This document shows positions 54,031 to 64,000 of a stretch of DNA of 64,000 nt, in pieces (the stretch's first letter is position 1; each line of letters starts with the position of its first letter). Position numbers and translations under genes: made by a program. Source of the stretch: Tubiluchus corallicola (lineage: Eukaryota; Priapulida; Priapulimorpha; Priapulimorphida; Tubiluchidae). The notes under the pieces were generated by a model. The model did not search any database. It saw only the letters and a program-made list of their open reading frames with translations, and was not told the origin of the DNA. The DNA lies in contig JAQGDQ010000065.1 in NCBI GenBank assembly GCA_030141605.1, forward strand, positions 680,416-744,415, in the 5' to 3' direction.

Positions 54031-56200
54031 GGTTTGAATTTGGAAGACACAGCACAGGTACTTTGGCGCAAATGGCTTAGCGATCTGCCTGTCCTTGACC
54101 ATTTTGGTATGGGCAGGTGCTTTGTGCCTAAGTCCTTTGAACATGTTCTTACTACTGAACTACATGTCTTCGTAGATGCTTCACAAGCTGCTTATGCAGC
54201 AGTTGCTTATCTTATCGATGTTAATGACCATATTTACTGCAGTTTTGTCATCGCTAAATGTCGGTTAGCACCACTCAAGACCCTACTATACCCAGACTAG
54301 AACTGTGTGCGGCTCTTATGGGTGTAAGGATTGACGAAACATTGAGACGTGAAATACAGCCAAGCATCCAAAACACATACTTCTGGACCGACAGTATGAT
54401 TGTTCTAAGATATATCCATAACTCGGACAAACGCTTCAAGACCTTTGTGGCAAACAGATTATCAGCCATCCATGAGCAGTCTTCACCAAGTCAATGGTAT
54501 CACATTGCAAGTGACAAGAACCCAGCAGATATTGCTACAAGAGGGCTAGGTGCTCAACAGCTTATTGATAATAAGGTTTGGCTCAGTGGTCCAGAATTTC
54601 TGTGGGATGCATCAAGTAACTGGACTAGTATGTCTACAATTCCTTTTGATGTTCAAAACACAGATGACCTTGAGGTAAAGCTTGATGCAGCAGGAATAAA
54701 GGTGAACACAGTAGTAGCAAAAGATAGGCAGGAACCACTTTCTTTGTTCATACGTCACTTCTCTTCCTGGTACAGATTGAAGAAGGGCATTGCATGGCTC
54801 CTTAGATTGAAGTGCATTCTACTTCAAAGGGTCAGAAAATCTCCAAATACGATGGTTCACACTGGCAGGCTTACAGTTCAAGAGCTGGATGAAGCAGAGG
54901 AATCTATCATAATGTATCTCCAAGATGTTCATTTTCAGAAGGAAAAGGCTGCATTGACACATCTGAGCATGGATGTTACAAAGACTGATAGCAAGCAAAG
55001 ATCAACTAAAAGGATTTTGCAGTCTAGCTGCCTTTTCAAGCTTGATCCAATACTAACATCTAATGGTCTAATTTATATAGGAGGTAGAATCAATCACAAG
55101 CACCAGCCTATAATTCCCAGAAATGAACATGTTGTTTCTCTGATCATCAGAGAAATGCATGAAAGGACTGGCCATTCAAGCAGAGAGCATGCGATAAATT
55201 CTAGATTATAAAGGCAAGGCCAATAGTAAGGCGTTTATTATCCAGCTGTACAATTTGTAATGCTCAGCTAGAATCGCAAAAGATGGCGGACCTTCCCAAT
55301 GACAGGCTTGAGTCTGGAAACCCTCCATTTTTGCGAGTAGGAGTTGACTGCTTCGGGCCCTTTCTTGCCAAACGGGGCCGTACACTAGTGAAACGTTACG
55401 GCTGTCTGTTCACATGTCTGGCAACAAGAGCCATTCACCTGGAACTTTTGTTTTCCTTGGAAACTGACAGTTTTTTGAACGGACTATTTCGTTTCATCAG
55501 CAGAAGAGGAGTTCCCGAGCTCATCAGATCAGACTGTGGCACAATCTTCGTTGGTGCTAATGAACAGTTAAAGAAAGCAATTCAGAATTGGAATCAAGAG
55601 CAAATCGATACTGCCTTACGTCAGCAGAATATCCAATGGAAATTCAACACACCCTCAGCTTCACATCAAGGAGGAGTATGGGAACGTATGATACGTTCGG
55701 TACGCAAAGTGATGTCTTCCATTGCAAATCTGCAAACAGTAGATGACGACAGTCTTATAACTCTGTTTTGTCAAGTAGAAGCCATCATAAATGGTCGGCC
55801 GCTTAGTATTGTGTCTGATGATCCACGAGACCTACAGCCTCTTACACCCAATCACATTCTTCTTCTAAGAGGTGGTCCAACATTGCCCTTTGGTAAATGT
55901 TCTGAGACTGATTTGTACAAAAAACGTTTTAGGCAAGTTCAATATTTGTCGAACATCTTCTGGAAGCGTTGGGTATCCGAATACTTGCCATTGCTTCAAA
56001 GCCGTCAGAAATGGCACCATAGGTCTCAAAATTTGAAGATTGGAGATATTGTTATTGTTGCAGACCAGAATTTACCAAGAAGACATTGGAAACTGGCACG
56101 AATAGACAATGTATTTCCTGGCAAGGATGGCTTAGTTAGATCCGTAGAGGTTCGGATGGGTGACTCTGTCTTGCGTAGACCAATTCACAAAATTGCTTGA
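54031..56200 (+). pseudogene. BEL/Pao pol (RNase H and integrase), plus strand
   Basis: Starting head-to-head with the minus-strand element, the frame reads the RT/RNase H connection (VLWRKWLSDLP), then RNase H with HVFVDASQAAYAAVAYL and, after a frameshift near 54270, IPRLELCAALMG, FWTDSMIVLRYI and KNPADIATRG. A second break at 55211 precedes the integrase zinc-binding end (CTICN). The final 305-codon frame (55283-56200) has catalytic D22 (GVDCFGP), D84 (RSDCGT, where most relatives have N after D) and E134 (GVWERMIR), then a C-terminal DNA-binding region ending RRPIHKIA. Gag, protease and most of RT are absent. A purine-rich tract and LTR follow. Confidence 0.9.
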
Positions 56201-56260
56201 CTTGAACGTATTGATGAAAATGTTAACCTAATTGATTAAATGTTCGTAAATTGCCCATTT

Positions 56261-56272
56261 AATGAGGGGCGG
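56261..56272 (+). other. Polypurine tract candidate of the plus BEL element
   Basis: A G-rich AATGAGGGGCGG lies immediately before the TGTAGCGGG start of the LTR, the standard position for plus-strand priming. Confidence 0.6.
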
Positions 56273-56690
56273 TGTAGCGGGTGCATATAGGCCCTTTTGG
56301 TCTTTATTTAGTTACTGCCACGGTGCTGCCACCTGTTTGTTTATTTAGTAGACTTTTACCCGTCTTTCGATTCTCTCGGCCATTGCTCTAGTGTTGTGTC
56401 TATGATGAACATTATGTCTGTAACTCTCTTACGAGTTTATTGTTGTGACATCGTTGTTCTTAAGGCCTTGGAGTTCTCATTCCTGTCTTTGTAATTGCTA
56501 AAGGCTCTAACAACGTAAGTCATTATTAATTAATTTCAATATATATCATAATTTTTATATCAGTTTTCTTAGTTATAGTCATACATCTAATCATGCGATG
56601 AACTCTTTTCTATTCAATGCAAATTAAACTAATTGTTAAATCATTGTATTACAGAATAAAGAAACTTTTGGTCAGCACATTAAACTGGTG
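56273..56690 (+). mobile_element. 3' LTR of the plus-strand BEL/Pao element
   Basis: It starts TGTAGCGGGTGCATATAGG right after the polypurine tract, 72 bp past the integrase stop. An AATAAA lies at 56655-56660. The right edge is uncertain because a minus-strand gag-like frame appears to run into it from 56971 down to about 56655. No 5' LTR partner is present, since the element is 5' truncated. Confidence 0.6.
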
Positions 56691-57057
56691 TTTTGCATCC
56701 TTTTCAATTGTGTTTTGATAATAATTAGTATCTGTTTCTCTGACAGCGTCTGATTTTTCTAAGTACTGTTCATATTTTTCAACGTATTCCTCAGTTTTTT
56801 GTAAGTTCTGTTGACACGTTTGTGCAAAGCAGTAGCTTTATGTCTGAACTGAAGGAGACCCTCTTCATCAGTTCCTCGTAATTCACAGCCCAATAATTCA
56901 TTGGCTTCGTTAACTGCCTTTTTCAAAAATGAAATTTGTGGTCCAATTCTTTGACGTAGTTTTGCCGCCACGACCTTTTGAACTTTTTAACTATTTATCT
57001 GTTCTCCGTTTTTTCCCAAAATTTGTTTTTCAGGATGTCATTTGATTTTTTCAAGAC
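56655..57057 (-). pseudogene. BEL/Pao gag N-terminal fragment, minus strand
   Basis: The frame from 56971 reads KLRQRIGPQISFLKKAVNEA and LHKRVNRTYKKLRNTLK; after a frameshift it continues YVEKYEQYLEKSDAVRETD and a short acidic tail. The helical, charged pattern is that of the N-terminal BEL gag region. It is collinear with the minus-strand pol at 50.3-54.0 kb, so the two may be parts of one element separated by the plus-strand element. Confidence 0.6.
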
Positions 57058-57345
57058 CATTTTGCGGAATTAATTCACATACAGGATCAGCCTTTTTAAT
57101 TATTCCGCATTTTAGTTCAGATTTGATGTACAGGATCACTGTCTCAACAGTTGTATTAGTAGTAGTAATCACAACAAAAAAGCGAGCAAGAAACAGACAA
57201 ACAACAACAATGACAAATAACAAACAACAGACAAATGAAAAAAGAGGAAGGGAACAAAAAATACATACAATAAATATATATAAATAAATACAAACAACAA
57301 TATGAGCCGCTCTAACTTGTTCGAGTAGGTTATATAAAATATGTT
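57058..57345. other. No gene; CAAACAA-rich simple sequence
   Basis: The stretch 57165-57300 is A-rich with AACAACAA and ACAAAC words. No recognised gene. Confidence 0.4.
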
Positions 57346-57349
57346 TTTG

Positions 57350-57530
57350 TTGTATCAAACTTTCCCTGTACCAAATCTTCTCTGTACCGAATTTTCCTAG
57401 TACCAAACTTTCCGAGTACTAAACTTGCCTAGTACCAAATTTTTCCGGTATCAAAATTTTCTCGTACCAAAATTACCAGTACCAAACTTACCTATACCAA
57501 ATTTACTTGTACCATACTTACCGCGCACCC
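57350..57530. repeat. 16 bp minisatellite, inverted relative to 48.2 kb
   Basis: Units of CTAGTACCAAACTTTCC and variants repeat about eleven times; the reverse complement is the GGTACTAGGAAAGTTT unit of 48215-48400. Confidence 0.85.
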
Positions 57531-58107
57531 CTTCACATAGTCAATGTTATTTCTAAGATATATAAATTCCGTTCCTGTTTAGCACTAGCTGTTATTAATA
57601 GTGTAATTAATTAGTAATGTTGTTGTTTCCTGTAAGTAAACTTGCACAATTTATGCCCAACCATTTATCAATTCTACGTGTCAGTTGGTGTAAAACAGTG
57701 GCCAGCTGATCTCAACACAGTCCAGACTCCCAGCAATAAATGCTGATAGCGTAGTTTGCTAACGAAAATATCTCCAGTGAAGGAGGAATTAAATAATTAC
57801 TGGGTAAATAATATCAATCAATATAATTACCTGCATGTTCACTGTTAATCAAAAAACGACCCGTGTAGAGACTACTGACATCATTGCCGTTCAATTATTG
57901 CTATTTTACTTTAGGGGTAGCATACGATATCACTTATAGCTAGTAAAAGCGAGTGTATTAGATAATGCGAAACACACTTAATACGAAAAAATATTTCGGA
58001 CTCTTGAAAATCCCGAATTCGACTGTATTACTTATATGAAGTAACAGGAACTCCGCAAATTATTATATTGTTCTTTTAGATTATCATAATAAAACCGTAT
58101 GTATCTA
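57531..58107. other. No gene seen
   Basis: This is AT-rich DNA. A CCCGAATTCGACTGTA word at 58012-58027 is the inverted counterpart of 46660. Confidence 0.35.
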
Positions 58108-58176
58108 TAACGAGACCTTTCGTTTGATATATAGATCGCCTAATATGGTGCGGTGGTTGGAGCTGTAGCCTCGAAT

Positions 58177-58209
<33 letters not shown>

Positions 58210-58246
58210 ATTATATATATATAATATATACATATATATTGAGCTG
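58108..58246. repeat. GAGACCTTTCGTTTGAT block with TA microsatellite
   Basis: Positions 58108-58182 are the reverse complement of the block starting at 42291, sharing AGATTCGAGGCTACAGCTC, GGCGATCTATA and ATCAAACGAAAGGTCTCG. A long (TA)n follows (58182-58246, interrupted). Confidence 0.75.
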
Positions 58247-58314
58247 AACAGGTGAATGTGCATTGTACATTTTTACTCATAGGCACCAGGCCAACCAACC
58301 TACAGGTAATGTTA
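58247..58314 (+). repeat. 68 bp direct repeat, copy 1
   Basis: It matches 60270-60337 at 65 of 68 positions; similarity resumes after a 13-base gap with TAAACTAGG. Confidence 0.9.
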
Positions 58315-58370
58315 TGACCTCCACTTTAAACTAGGCCTCAAAGGCCATTTAGCTCCCTTTCCATTCTCCT

Positions 58371-58787
58371 TTGCTACCTCGTACATCAGCACCGTTACAT
58401 CTTCCCAGACCTCCCGAGTTTGAATCCTCGATTGATGAAAGTCCTCCTGCTATTGACCTAGTTTGTGATTTCCTTGATGGGCCAGTCGACGTTACTGCCC
58501 ATGACCCTACCCAGGAACTTATTCAGGACGTTTTAAGAGAGTCTATTCTACCAAAAGTATCAGGTGAATACATAATCTCTACAGAGACAGAGGGCATGCC
58601 TCTCAGTCACCTGAGCGAGTAGGAGACTTCGCTTACTGCCAATCCTGTGTATTCATTAACCTCTCCTCTCCCAGCAGCCCTCCTACTTGGCGAAATGCCT
58701 CCTGATGGCGAAATCCTAAACGAAATTATTTGCATTTGTTTTTCCAGTATTGTTTTAGAATGTAAGAGTAAAACTCTGCAAGACGTT
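58371..58787 (+). pseudogene. Unidentified proline- and acid-rich frame with one internal TAG
   Basis: A single frame runs 139 codons from 58371 to a TAG at 58785-58787, interrupted only by a TAG at 58620-58622. The first half is PP-, E- and D-rich (RPPEFESSIDESPPAIDL, HDPTQELIQDVLRESIL) and the second half includes LTSPLPAALLLGEMPPDGE. It is bounded upstream by a stop in the same frame and begins with TTG, so no true start is fixed. I recognise no family. It lies just inside the first of two near-identical 68 bp direct repeats, so it may belong to an unclassified mobile element. Confidence 0.35.
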
Positions 58788-60269
58788 TAGAAGAAAAAAA
58801 TAAACTTGTCGCTCGTTTTTCTTTTCAAAAATTGTAGAATTATTGTTCAGAAATGACGTTTCTTTGAGCAAAGATCTGTTTTGTCCAAGTAAAAACAACT
58901 GATTTTTTTATTGTGCTTAAATGCTTATTTTCAATATTGAGCTATTTTTAATTTATTTCTTCAAGCATCATCTCTCCGGAGATAATGGCTGTACAATAAC
59001 ACTGAATAATTTAATGATGAAAAACCTTTATTAAAATTGTTGAGTGTCACTGTGCTAGTATGTAATAAGTAATTGAACTTTGATTGTAGTGTTGAAACAA
59101 TGTTCTTCATCGAACTGAACAGCTGAATAGTGGAGACCGCATTTTTTTTAGTAATCATGCTTCTTTTGTTGATTGTACCCTTTTCAGCTTACCAAGCAAC
59201 ACTTAGTCCGTTGTTAGCCTTGTGGCAGGCAGAGAAATCTTCTAGACAACTGACAACCCTCGTTTATGTCTGTAGAATTCATTATAATTGGTAAGGTACA
59301 TTTTCTTTTATCTTCTGAAAGTTGACGTGGCTTCATTTTGTTAACGATACTACGTTTTTTTTACACTTTTATTGAAGCGTTGTACATAATCCAAGCGCAA
59401 TGCATTGTTATGGATTTGCATTTAGCAAGTAGCTAAACTTTTCGTCTTTTCGTTGCTGTTTAAAAATACTACGATGGTTACGCTTGCTTGATCAGCCTGT
59501 TTAGTTTATGGAATTTCAAGCATCAGTTTTGAGCTCCTAGTAATTTATTTGTTTTGACCAATAAGCTCGAGATATGCGGTATTACTTTTAACTTTAATTT
59601 CGAATGCCTAAGCTCTGTATTTTCTAGGCATTCACGATAGAGGAAAACAACTATATTCGTGTTTCTGAGTAATCCCTTATAACTGCGTATAGCTGGTAAC
59701 TCTCTTCACATCACTGAGGCTGATGCATCATATTGCTACCTCGGCGGATCACGCTTTTACCATTCTGAGGCCACGAGAGTGATGAATCACTATTGCTGGG
59801 GATTTACATTTAGTATTCCTAGTTATCAGTTATTACTGTCATTATTAGGAGAACTTGTACGAATTTATTTTGGATTTGATCATATTTATCTTTTTTTATT
59901 CATGTATTCTCTTTAATAGAGAAAAACTCTTTTCATGTACGTGCGTAACAATTAGTGAATGTACACCAAGGCCTCCTTCATTTAGAGCACTAAGTAGCTG
60001 TTAAACTAACCAGAACATTATATAACGCGTAGTCTAGTCCCACGATAACTATGTAACTGTTCAGGCTATCCAGTGCTATGTCATCACTTAGGTAGTTCTG
60101 CTGGTAAACGTTTTTTAATAAATGCTACGTGTATTTTGTTTTGTGTTGCTGTTTACACTTAATGACATTGTTAATCTGGCTGAATCAGATCTTGGTAAGA
60201 TTTCTCATACCGACCCCAAACTGTGTGCTTGACCGGGACAGCCAAGAGTGGGGGAAGGATTATGAAATC
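58788..60269. other. No gene seen between the direct repeats
   Basis: There are no recognised frames. A purine tract (GAGTGGGGGAAGGA, about 60246-60259) lies just before the second direct repeat. Confidence 0.4.
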
Positions 60270-60337
60270 AACAGGTGAAAGTGCATTGTACATTTTTATT
60301 CATAGGCACCAGGCCAACCAACCTACATGTAATGTTA
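60270..60337 (+). repeat. 68 bp direct repeat, copy 2
   Basis: This is the second copy of 58247-58314, in the same orientation, 2.02 kb downstream. Confidence 0.9.
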
Positions 60338-61494
60338 AACTAGGAAGCCCATAACATTACCTGCGATTGGTTGATCAGTGATTTCCTGTGTAAAAAAACG
60401 AACATGTGACATCGCTTTCTTTTTGTTGTTTCTTTCCTAAAAGTATGGCGGGCCGTAAGGCTATCTACCGGGTCGAACCCCGGAACAATATATATATAAA
60501 ACATACCACCGAAATTAATATATACGATATCAGGTAAAAAAGTTGCTGATAAAATAAAGTAACTTTGAGCAAAGTAAAAAAAGTGTCGTTCAGATGAAAC
60601 ATGCGTCATTAAGTGAGAAAAACGTCGAATGTTCAGCGATGTTTAAACGAAAGTTCGCTAACAGGGTGTCATTAAGCGAGAATATACTGTACAATTAACT
60701 ATATTTTGGAGTAGTTGTCTAAATTAATTCTGGAGCAGGTCGACACGTTTGCACGATCGCAAAATTTGGTTTCTGCAGCGTTAATTTTTTCACGTAAGTC
60801 AGTCCTAAAAAACTATAATTACGTTCCTTGTCAATGTTTCATAAGTTATGTTATTTTGTAAGATGTTTTTTAAAAATGGGTCCTGTTTTCCCTTTATTTA
60901 GAACAACAGTAGACCCTGTACAGTTAACCGTCGGCAAATTATATCTAATTTATTGACCAACAAGGATTCAGATTACAACTGCATAGTACATAAATATATA
61001 ACAATAAATAAGTTAGTACAAAGAGAAACCAACATGGACTGAATCAGACTTTTCAGTAGTTCATGCACTTACAATGTAGGTTATTGATTACAATGCATTA
61101 GCATGTAAAATCAGTTGATGAATAAAACAGAATGTAAGCGTATAATTTTACAACATTCAAACATCAAGCTTGACTAGTTACCACGTTCCTTACGAATCTG
61201 TAAAATAAAAAGTCAGAATTATTATGTACAACTATTGATGAAACATAACGTACTAAAACATATTATAAAACAGACATGGCATAATTACATACATATAGGC
61301 TGGTAAACACGTAGTTATATAGCCAAGGCATGCTGAGTATACTTTACTAAACTACCCAGTTGCCTAGCTAAAGGATAAGGAAAGGGGTCGTTAAAGTGGT
61401 TTTGAGAAAAAGATCGCCTTAGTTTATTGCAATCTTAAGCTCATATCGTGCTCACGTAATGCTTAAATCTCAACTGCATCATTACGTTACGTCA
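60338..61494. other. No gene seen
   Basis: This is AT-rich DNA. A GTCATTAAG(T/C)GAGAA word appears twice (near 60606 and 60668) and may belong to a decayed transposon end. Confidence 0.35.
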
Positions 61495-61532
61495 CACACA
61501 CGCACGCGCGCACGCGCACGCACGCACACATG
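61495..61532. repeat. (CA)n/(CG)n alternating purine-pyrimidine tract
   Basis: An ACAC/GCGC alternating run. Such tracts can adopt Z-form DNA; no function is inferred. Confidence 0.85.
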
Positions 61533-61748
61533 GAACCAGAGCACATGTGGGAAGTACAATTTGCTTCACAGCCCAAGCAACGTGGTGTTTGGCTGTTGCG
61601 CGCATGCGGTCATGCGCACAAGTGTGAGATAACGCGTTGTACGCTAGCGTCTGCTGGTAGGTAGAAAAGTACTGCGTCTATCACAGTAACAGTTGCCACG
61701 TGGTTACCATGTACCGCCATATTCTTGGATGTCATAAAATGTAAACTT

Positions 61749-61750
<2 letters not shown>

Positions 61751-61824
<74 letters not shown>

Positions 61825-61842
61825 CGTGTGTGTGTGTGTGCT
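61751..61842. repeat. (GT)n microsatellite
   Basis: A long nearly perfect GT run. The cysteine-valine frame through it is an artefact. Confidence 0.96.
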
Positions 61843-61924
61843 TAAGACATAAATTATGTAATAATGGACGCCTTGCATCCCCAAGAAATAAGTTCTGTTA
61901 CTGTAAGTTATACAACAGCTTAAT

Positions 61925-62703
61925 TTTTCACAATTGTCTCTCCATGAGAAAGTGTGCTAGTGGGCATTATATACAGGCCTTCTGGTTATGGTGTAAATGT
62001 AAAAAATTTTTACGACAAGCTAAACTCTATTTTAAAACAGAGTTGCAATAAAACATGAGAATAAAAAGTGTTTCATTCTAGGATAGTTCAACTTAGATTT
62101 CTTAAAATTCAAAGGCCATACTCCAACACATGAATTTTTGGAAACTCTATATTCTTATGGGTACTTCCCTCTGATAAAAAACCAACTCGAGTTACTAGCT
62201 CCACTGCAACTCTAACTGATAATGTTATCACTGATGTCCTTAGCTGTCTTAATATAGAGCAAAGTAATAATGAGATATCCCTATATTCTGTATTGCAGAT
62301 GTAGGCGGCAAGCAAATAAAAGAAACTTGCGTGTGTTACAGATAAATAAAGATAAATTCAAAAGATTGTTACAAAATATTGCATGGAACGATATTTTAGA
62401 CTCTAATAATGCCCAGACTAATTACACGTTATTTCAGGATAATTTGTTAAAATGTTATGAAGCGTGTTTTCCTCTAAAACCTTGTAAAACTCGTAATCTA
62501 GACAAACCCTGGATTACTCCTGGCGTGTTAACTAGCATGAAAAGAAAAAATATGTACAAAGAATACCTAAAATGTCCTTCTCAAAATTTATTGATGGAAT
62601 ACAAGCAGTATCAAAATAAATTAACAAATTTAATAAGGTTACCCGAACGAAAGTTTTATCAAGAAAACTTTCAAGAAAAAAGGGCAACATATCTAAGTCA
62701 TGG

Positions 62704-62705
<2 letters not shown>
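61925..62705 (+). pseudogene. Non-LTR retrotransposon endonuclease C-terminal half and linker
   Basis: VGIIYRPSGYGVNVKNFYDK (61953-62012) is the conserved endonuclease strand of CR1/Jockey-like elements. Near 62080 the G-D-F-N motif appears as G-stop-F-N. THEFLETLYSYGYFPLI (62132-62180) and, one frame on, PTRVTSSTATLTDNV follow. From 62300 to 62700 the linker before RT reads CFPLKPC, KPWITPGVLTSMKRKN and YKQYQNKLTNLIR, then shifts frame to end KGNISKSWQYI, where a TA tract cuts it off. RT is missing. Confidence 0.85.

Positions 62706-62738
<33 letters not shown>
62706..62738. repeat. (TA)n tract at a retrotransposon junction
   Basis: A TA run separates the plus-strand element from the 3' end of the minus-strand element (AATAAAG on the minus strand just beyond it). 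Confidence 0.85.
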
Positions 62739-62741
<3 letters not shown>

Positions 62742-64000
62742 TCTTTATTTGTCATTAAAAATGGCTCACTCATTACAATAAAATTGAGTAATCCTCAGCG
62801 TAATGTTAAAAACAACACTGTTCAAGACAAATGCGTCCAGTGCAGACTAAAAAAACTAAAGTGTAAAACTAAGGCCTAATTATATACAATAAATGAACAT
62901 ATTTACAAACACAATATTAAAATATTTTTACAAAACAATATTACAAAAAAACATTAAATTTTACAAGACATATTTTACACTATATATACATTTAACATGA
63001 CACAACAGAAACATGTTTTACATTACATAATTTTTTTTTAATTTTACATTTTTAATCGTTTTATGGAGTTAGGGGCGGGGGTAGATGAAAATTGAGTCTG
63101 TGTAATTAGTATCAGATGCACAATGTGGAAGTTGAAACCTGTTATATTGATACTCTTTTAATTTCTTTTTAAAGTGGTGGAGAGATTCTATTAGTTTTAT
63201 TTCACTGGGTAGTAAGTTCCATAAATGTATGGCCTGTTTTGATATAGAGTTATTTCCAAATTTGTTGTTTACTGTAATTTGCTTTAAATTGTGTGTTCTA
63301 TTGTTTAAAGTGGTATCAGGAATGAATGCTAAGGGATTGTTTATAAATGGAATGCTCAGTTTGTTGATATATTTATAAAGAAATATCAGTGTTTTGTAAT
63401 CTCGATAGGCTTCTAATATTGGTATTTTTGTGGACGCTCTTAAGCTTGTTGCAGATGCAGCATGTTGTTTAGCAGTTTTATTAGAATAGCCATGAATTAA
63501 TCTAAGTGCGTAGTTTTTGCATTGTATTTAGTTTTCTAAAGTTTTCATTCTTAACGTTTTGAAGTAAAGTGCAACCATACAGATAATGTGGTAATATTAG
63601 ACTTGTAGATGAGAATTTTTGTTTTCTTTGTCAGATGGCCTCTGGTTTGGCGTAAGAATGCCGTGCTTAATGCCATCTTGTTGTGTATTTGTTGAAACTG
63701 TTCATCCCAAGTGAGTTTATTATCGACAGTAATGCCTAAAAATTTTACATTTTTTGCGTGTTCTATGGAACAGTCACCTACTTTTAGTGTTGCATTAGAA
63801 GTAATGTCATTTGATTTGGGTGATATTACCATAAATTCTGTCTTATCATCATTCATTTTTAGACCAAAATAGTTAAATGCTGCATTTATATTTGTTATGT
63901 CTTTTTCTAGATTATTTTTTGATGTTAGAAAGTCTGCGTGTGCTGTATAGATAGTTTGTCATCGGCATATTGTGTTAAGTCTGAATTATGTAAAACTAAA
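62739..64000 (-). pseudogene. Non-LTR retrotransposon RT C-terminal part and 3' end (runs off window)
   Basis: On the minus strand a QYADD motif (63958-63972) marks the RT catalytic site. After a frameshift the 63551-63856 frame reads MNDDKTEFMVISPKSN, VKFLGITVDNKLTWDEQ and FLRQTRGHLTKKTK, the standard order after the catalytic box. Decayed C-terminal text continues to about 63080. The 3' end carries a minus-strand AATAAA near 62744-62749 followed by TTTATATATA. The 5' part lies outside the window. Several frameshifts are visible. Confidence 0.87.

Noticed and set aside
60467-60484. tRNA T-arm-like word CCGGGTCGAACCCCGG
   Set aside because: The loop is one base short and no acceptor or anticodon arm can be placed around it.
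61725-62051. Cysteine-valine repeat protein frame
   Set aside because: It is the translation of (GT)n; only the text after about 61925, in another frame, is retrotransposon-like.

Overview
This is animal (metazoan) DNA, not prokaryotic. Genes are split by GT-AG introns, there are long AT-rich noncoding stretches and abundant microsatellites, and most recognisable protein similarity belongs to decayed transposons. The mix of BEL/Pao, Ty3/Gypsy and APE-type non-LTR retrotransposons, hAT-like and other terminal-inverted-repeat (TIR) DNA elements, and a mobile-looking ~148 bp satellite fits an invertebrate. I cannot name the phylum from the sequence.

Host genes: three are supported, all on the minus strand. 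(1) An ABHD11-like mitochondrial alpha/beta hydrolase has four exons (14652-14761, 6263-6404, 5185-5358, 3160-3330) whose phases match exactly; its 3' exons, carrying the rest of the catalytic triad, lie outside the window. (2) An 11-finger C2H2 zinc-finger protein has its large last exon at 26156-27460. (3) A related six-finger C2H2 protein has its main exon at 37802-39571 or slightly less. The two zinc-finger genes share an unusual alternating finger pair and look like tandem paralogues.

Layout: 0.6-1.4 kb degenerate Gypsy pol; 3.2-14.8 kb the ABHD11-like gene, whose first intron (about 8.2 kb) holds a minus-strand non-LTR element and a plus-strand non-LTR element, the latter split by a satellite array and by a hAT-like element with target-site duplication; 14.9-16.2 kb a TIR element abutting the ABHD11-like 5' end; 17-24.4 kb nested LTR elements (BEL gag holding a solo LTR, RTE-like fragment, Gypsy pol, long LTR plus gag); 26-27.5 kb zinc-finger gene 1; 29-33.1 kb a TIR element and a small Gypsy element with ~105 bp LTRs; 33.9-36.3 kb inverted repeat blocks around a second hAT-like element; 37.7-39.6 kb zinc-finger gene 2; 40.8-46.4 kb a series of TIR and palindromic elements, including an ISXO2/Merlin-like transposase fragment; 48-57.5 kb two head-to-head BEL/Pao elements between inverted copies of a 16 bp minisatellite; 58.2-60.3 kb a 68 bp direct-repeat pair flanking an unidentified reading frame; 61.9-64 kb two colliding non-LTR elements.

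No coding system of cooperating genes is visible. The most unusual material is structural: a satellite built from four monomer types that appears to have moved with a conserved tail, repeated inverted or palindromic pairings of unrelated repeats, and transposon ends placed against the 5' end of a mitochondrial gene. All similarity calls are from reading motifs by eye; no database search was run.
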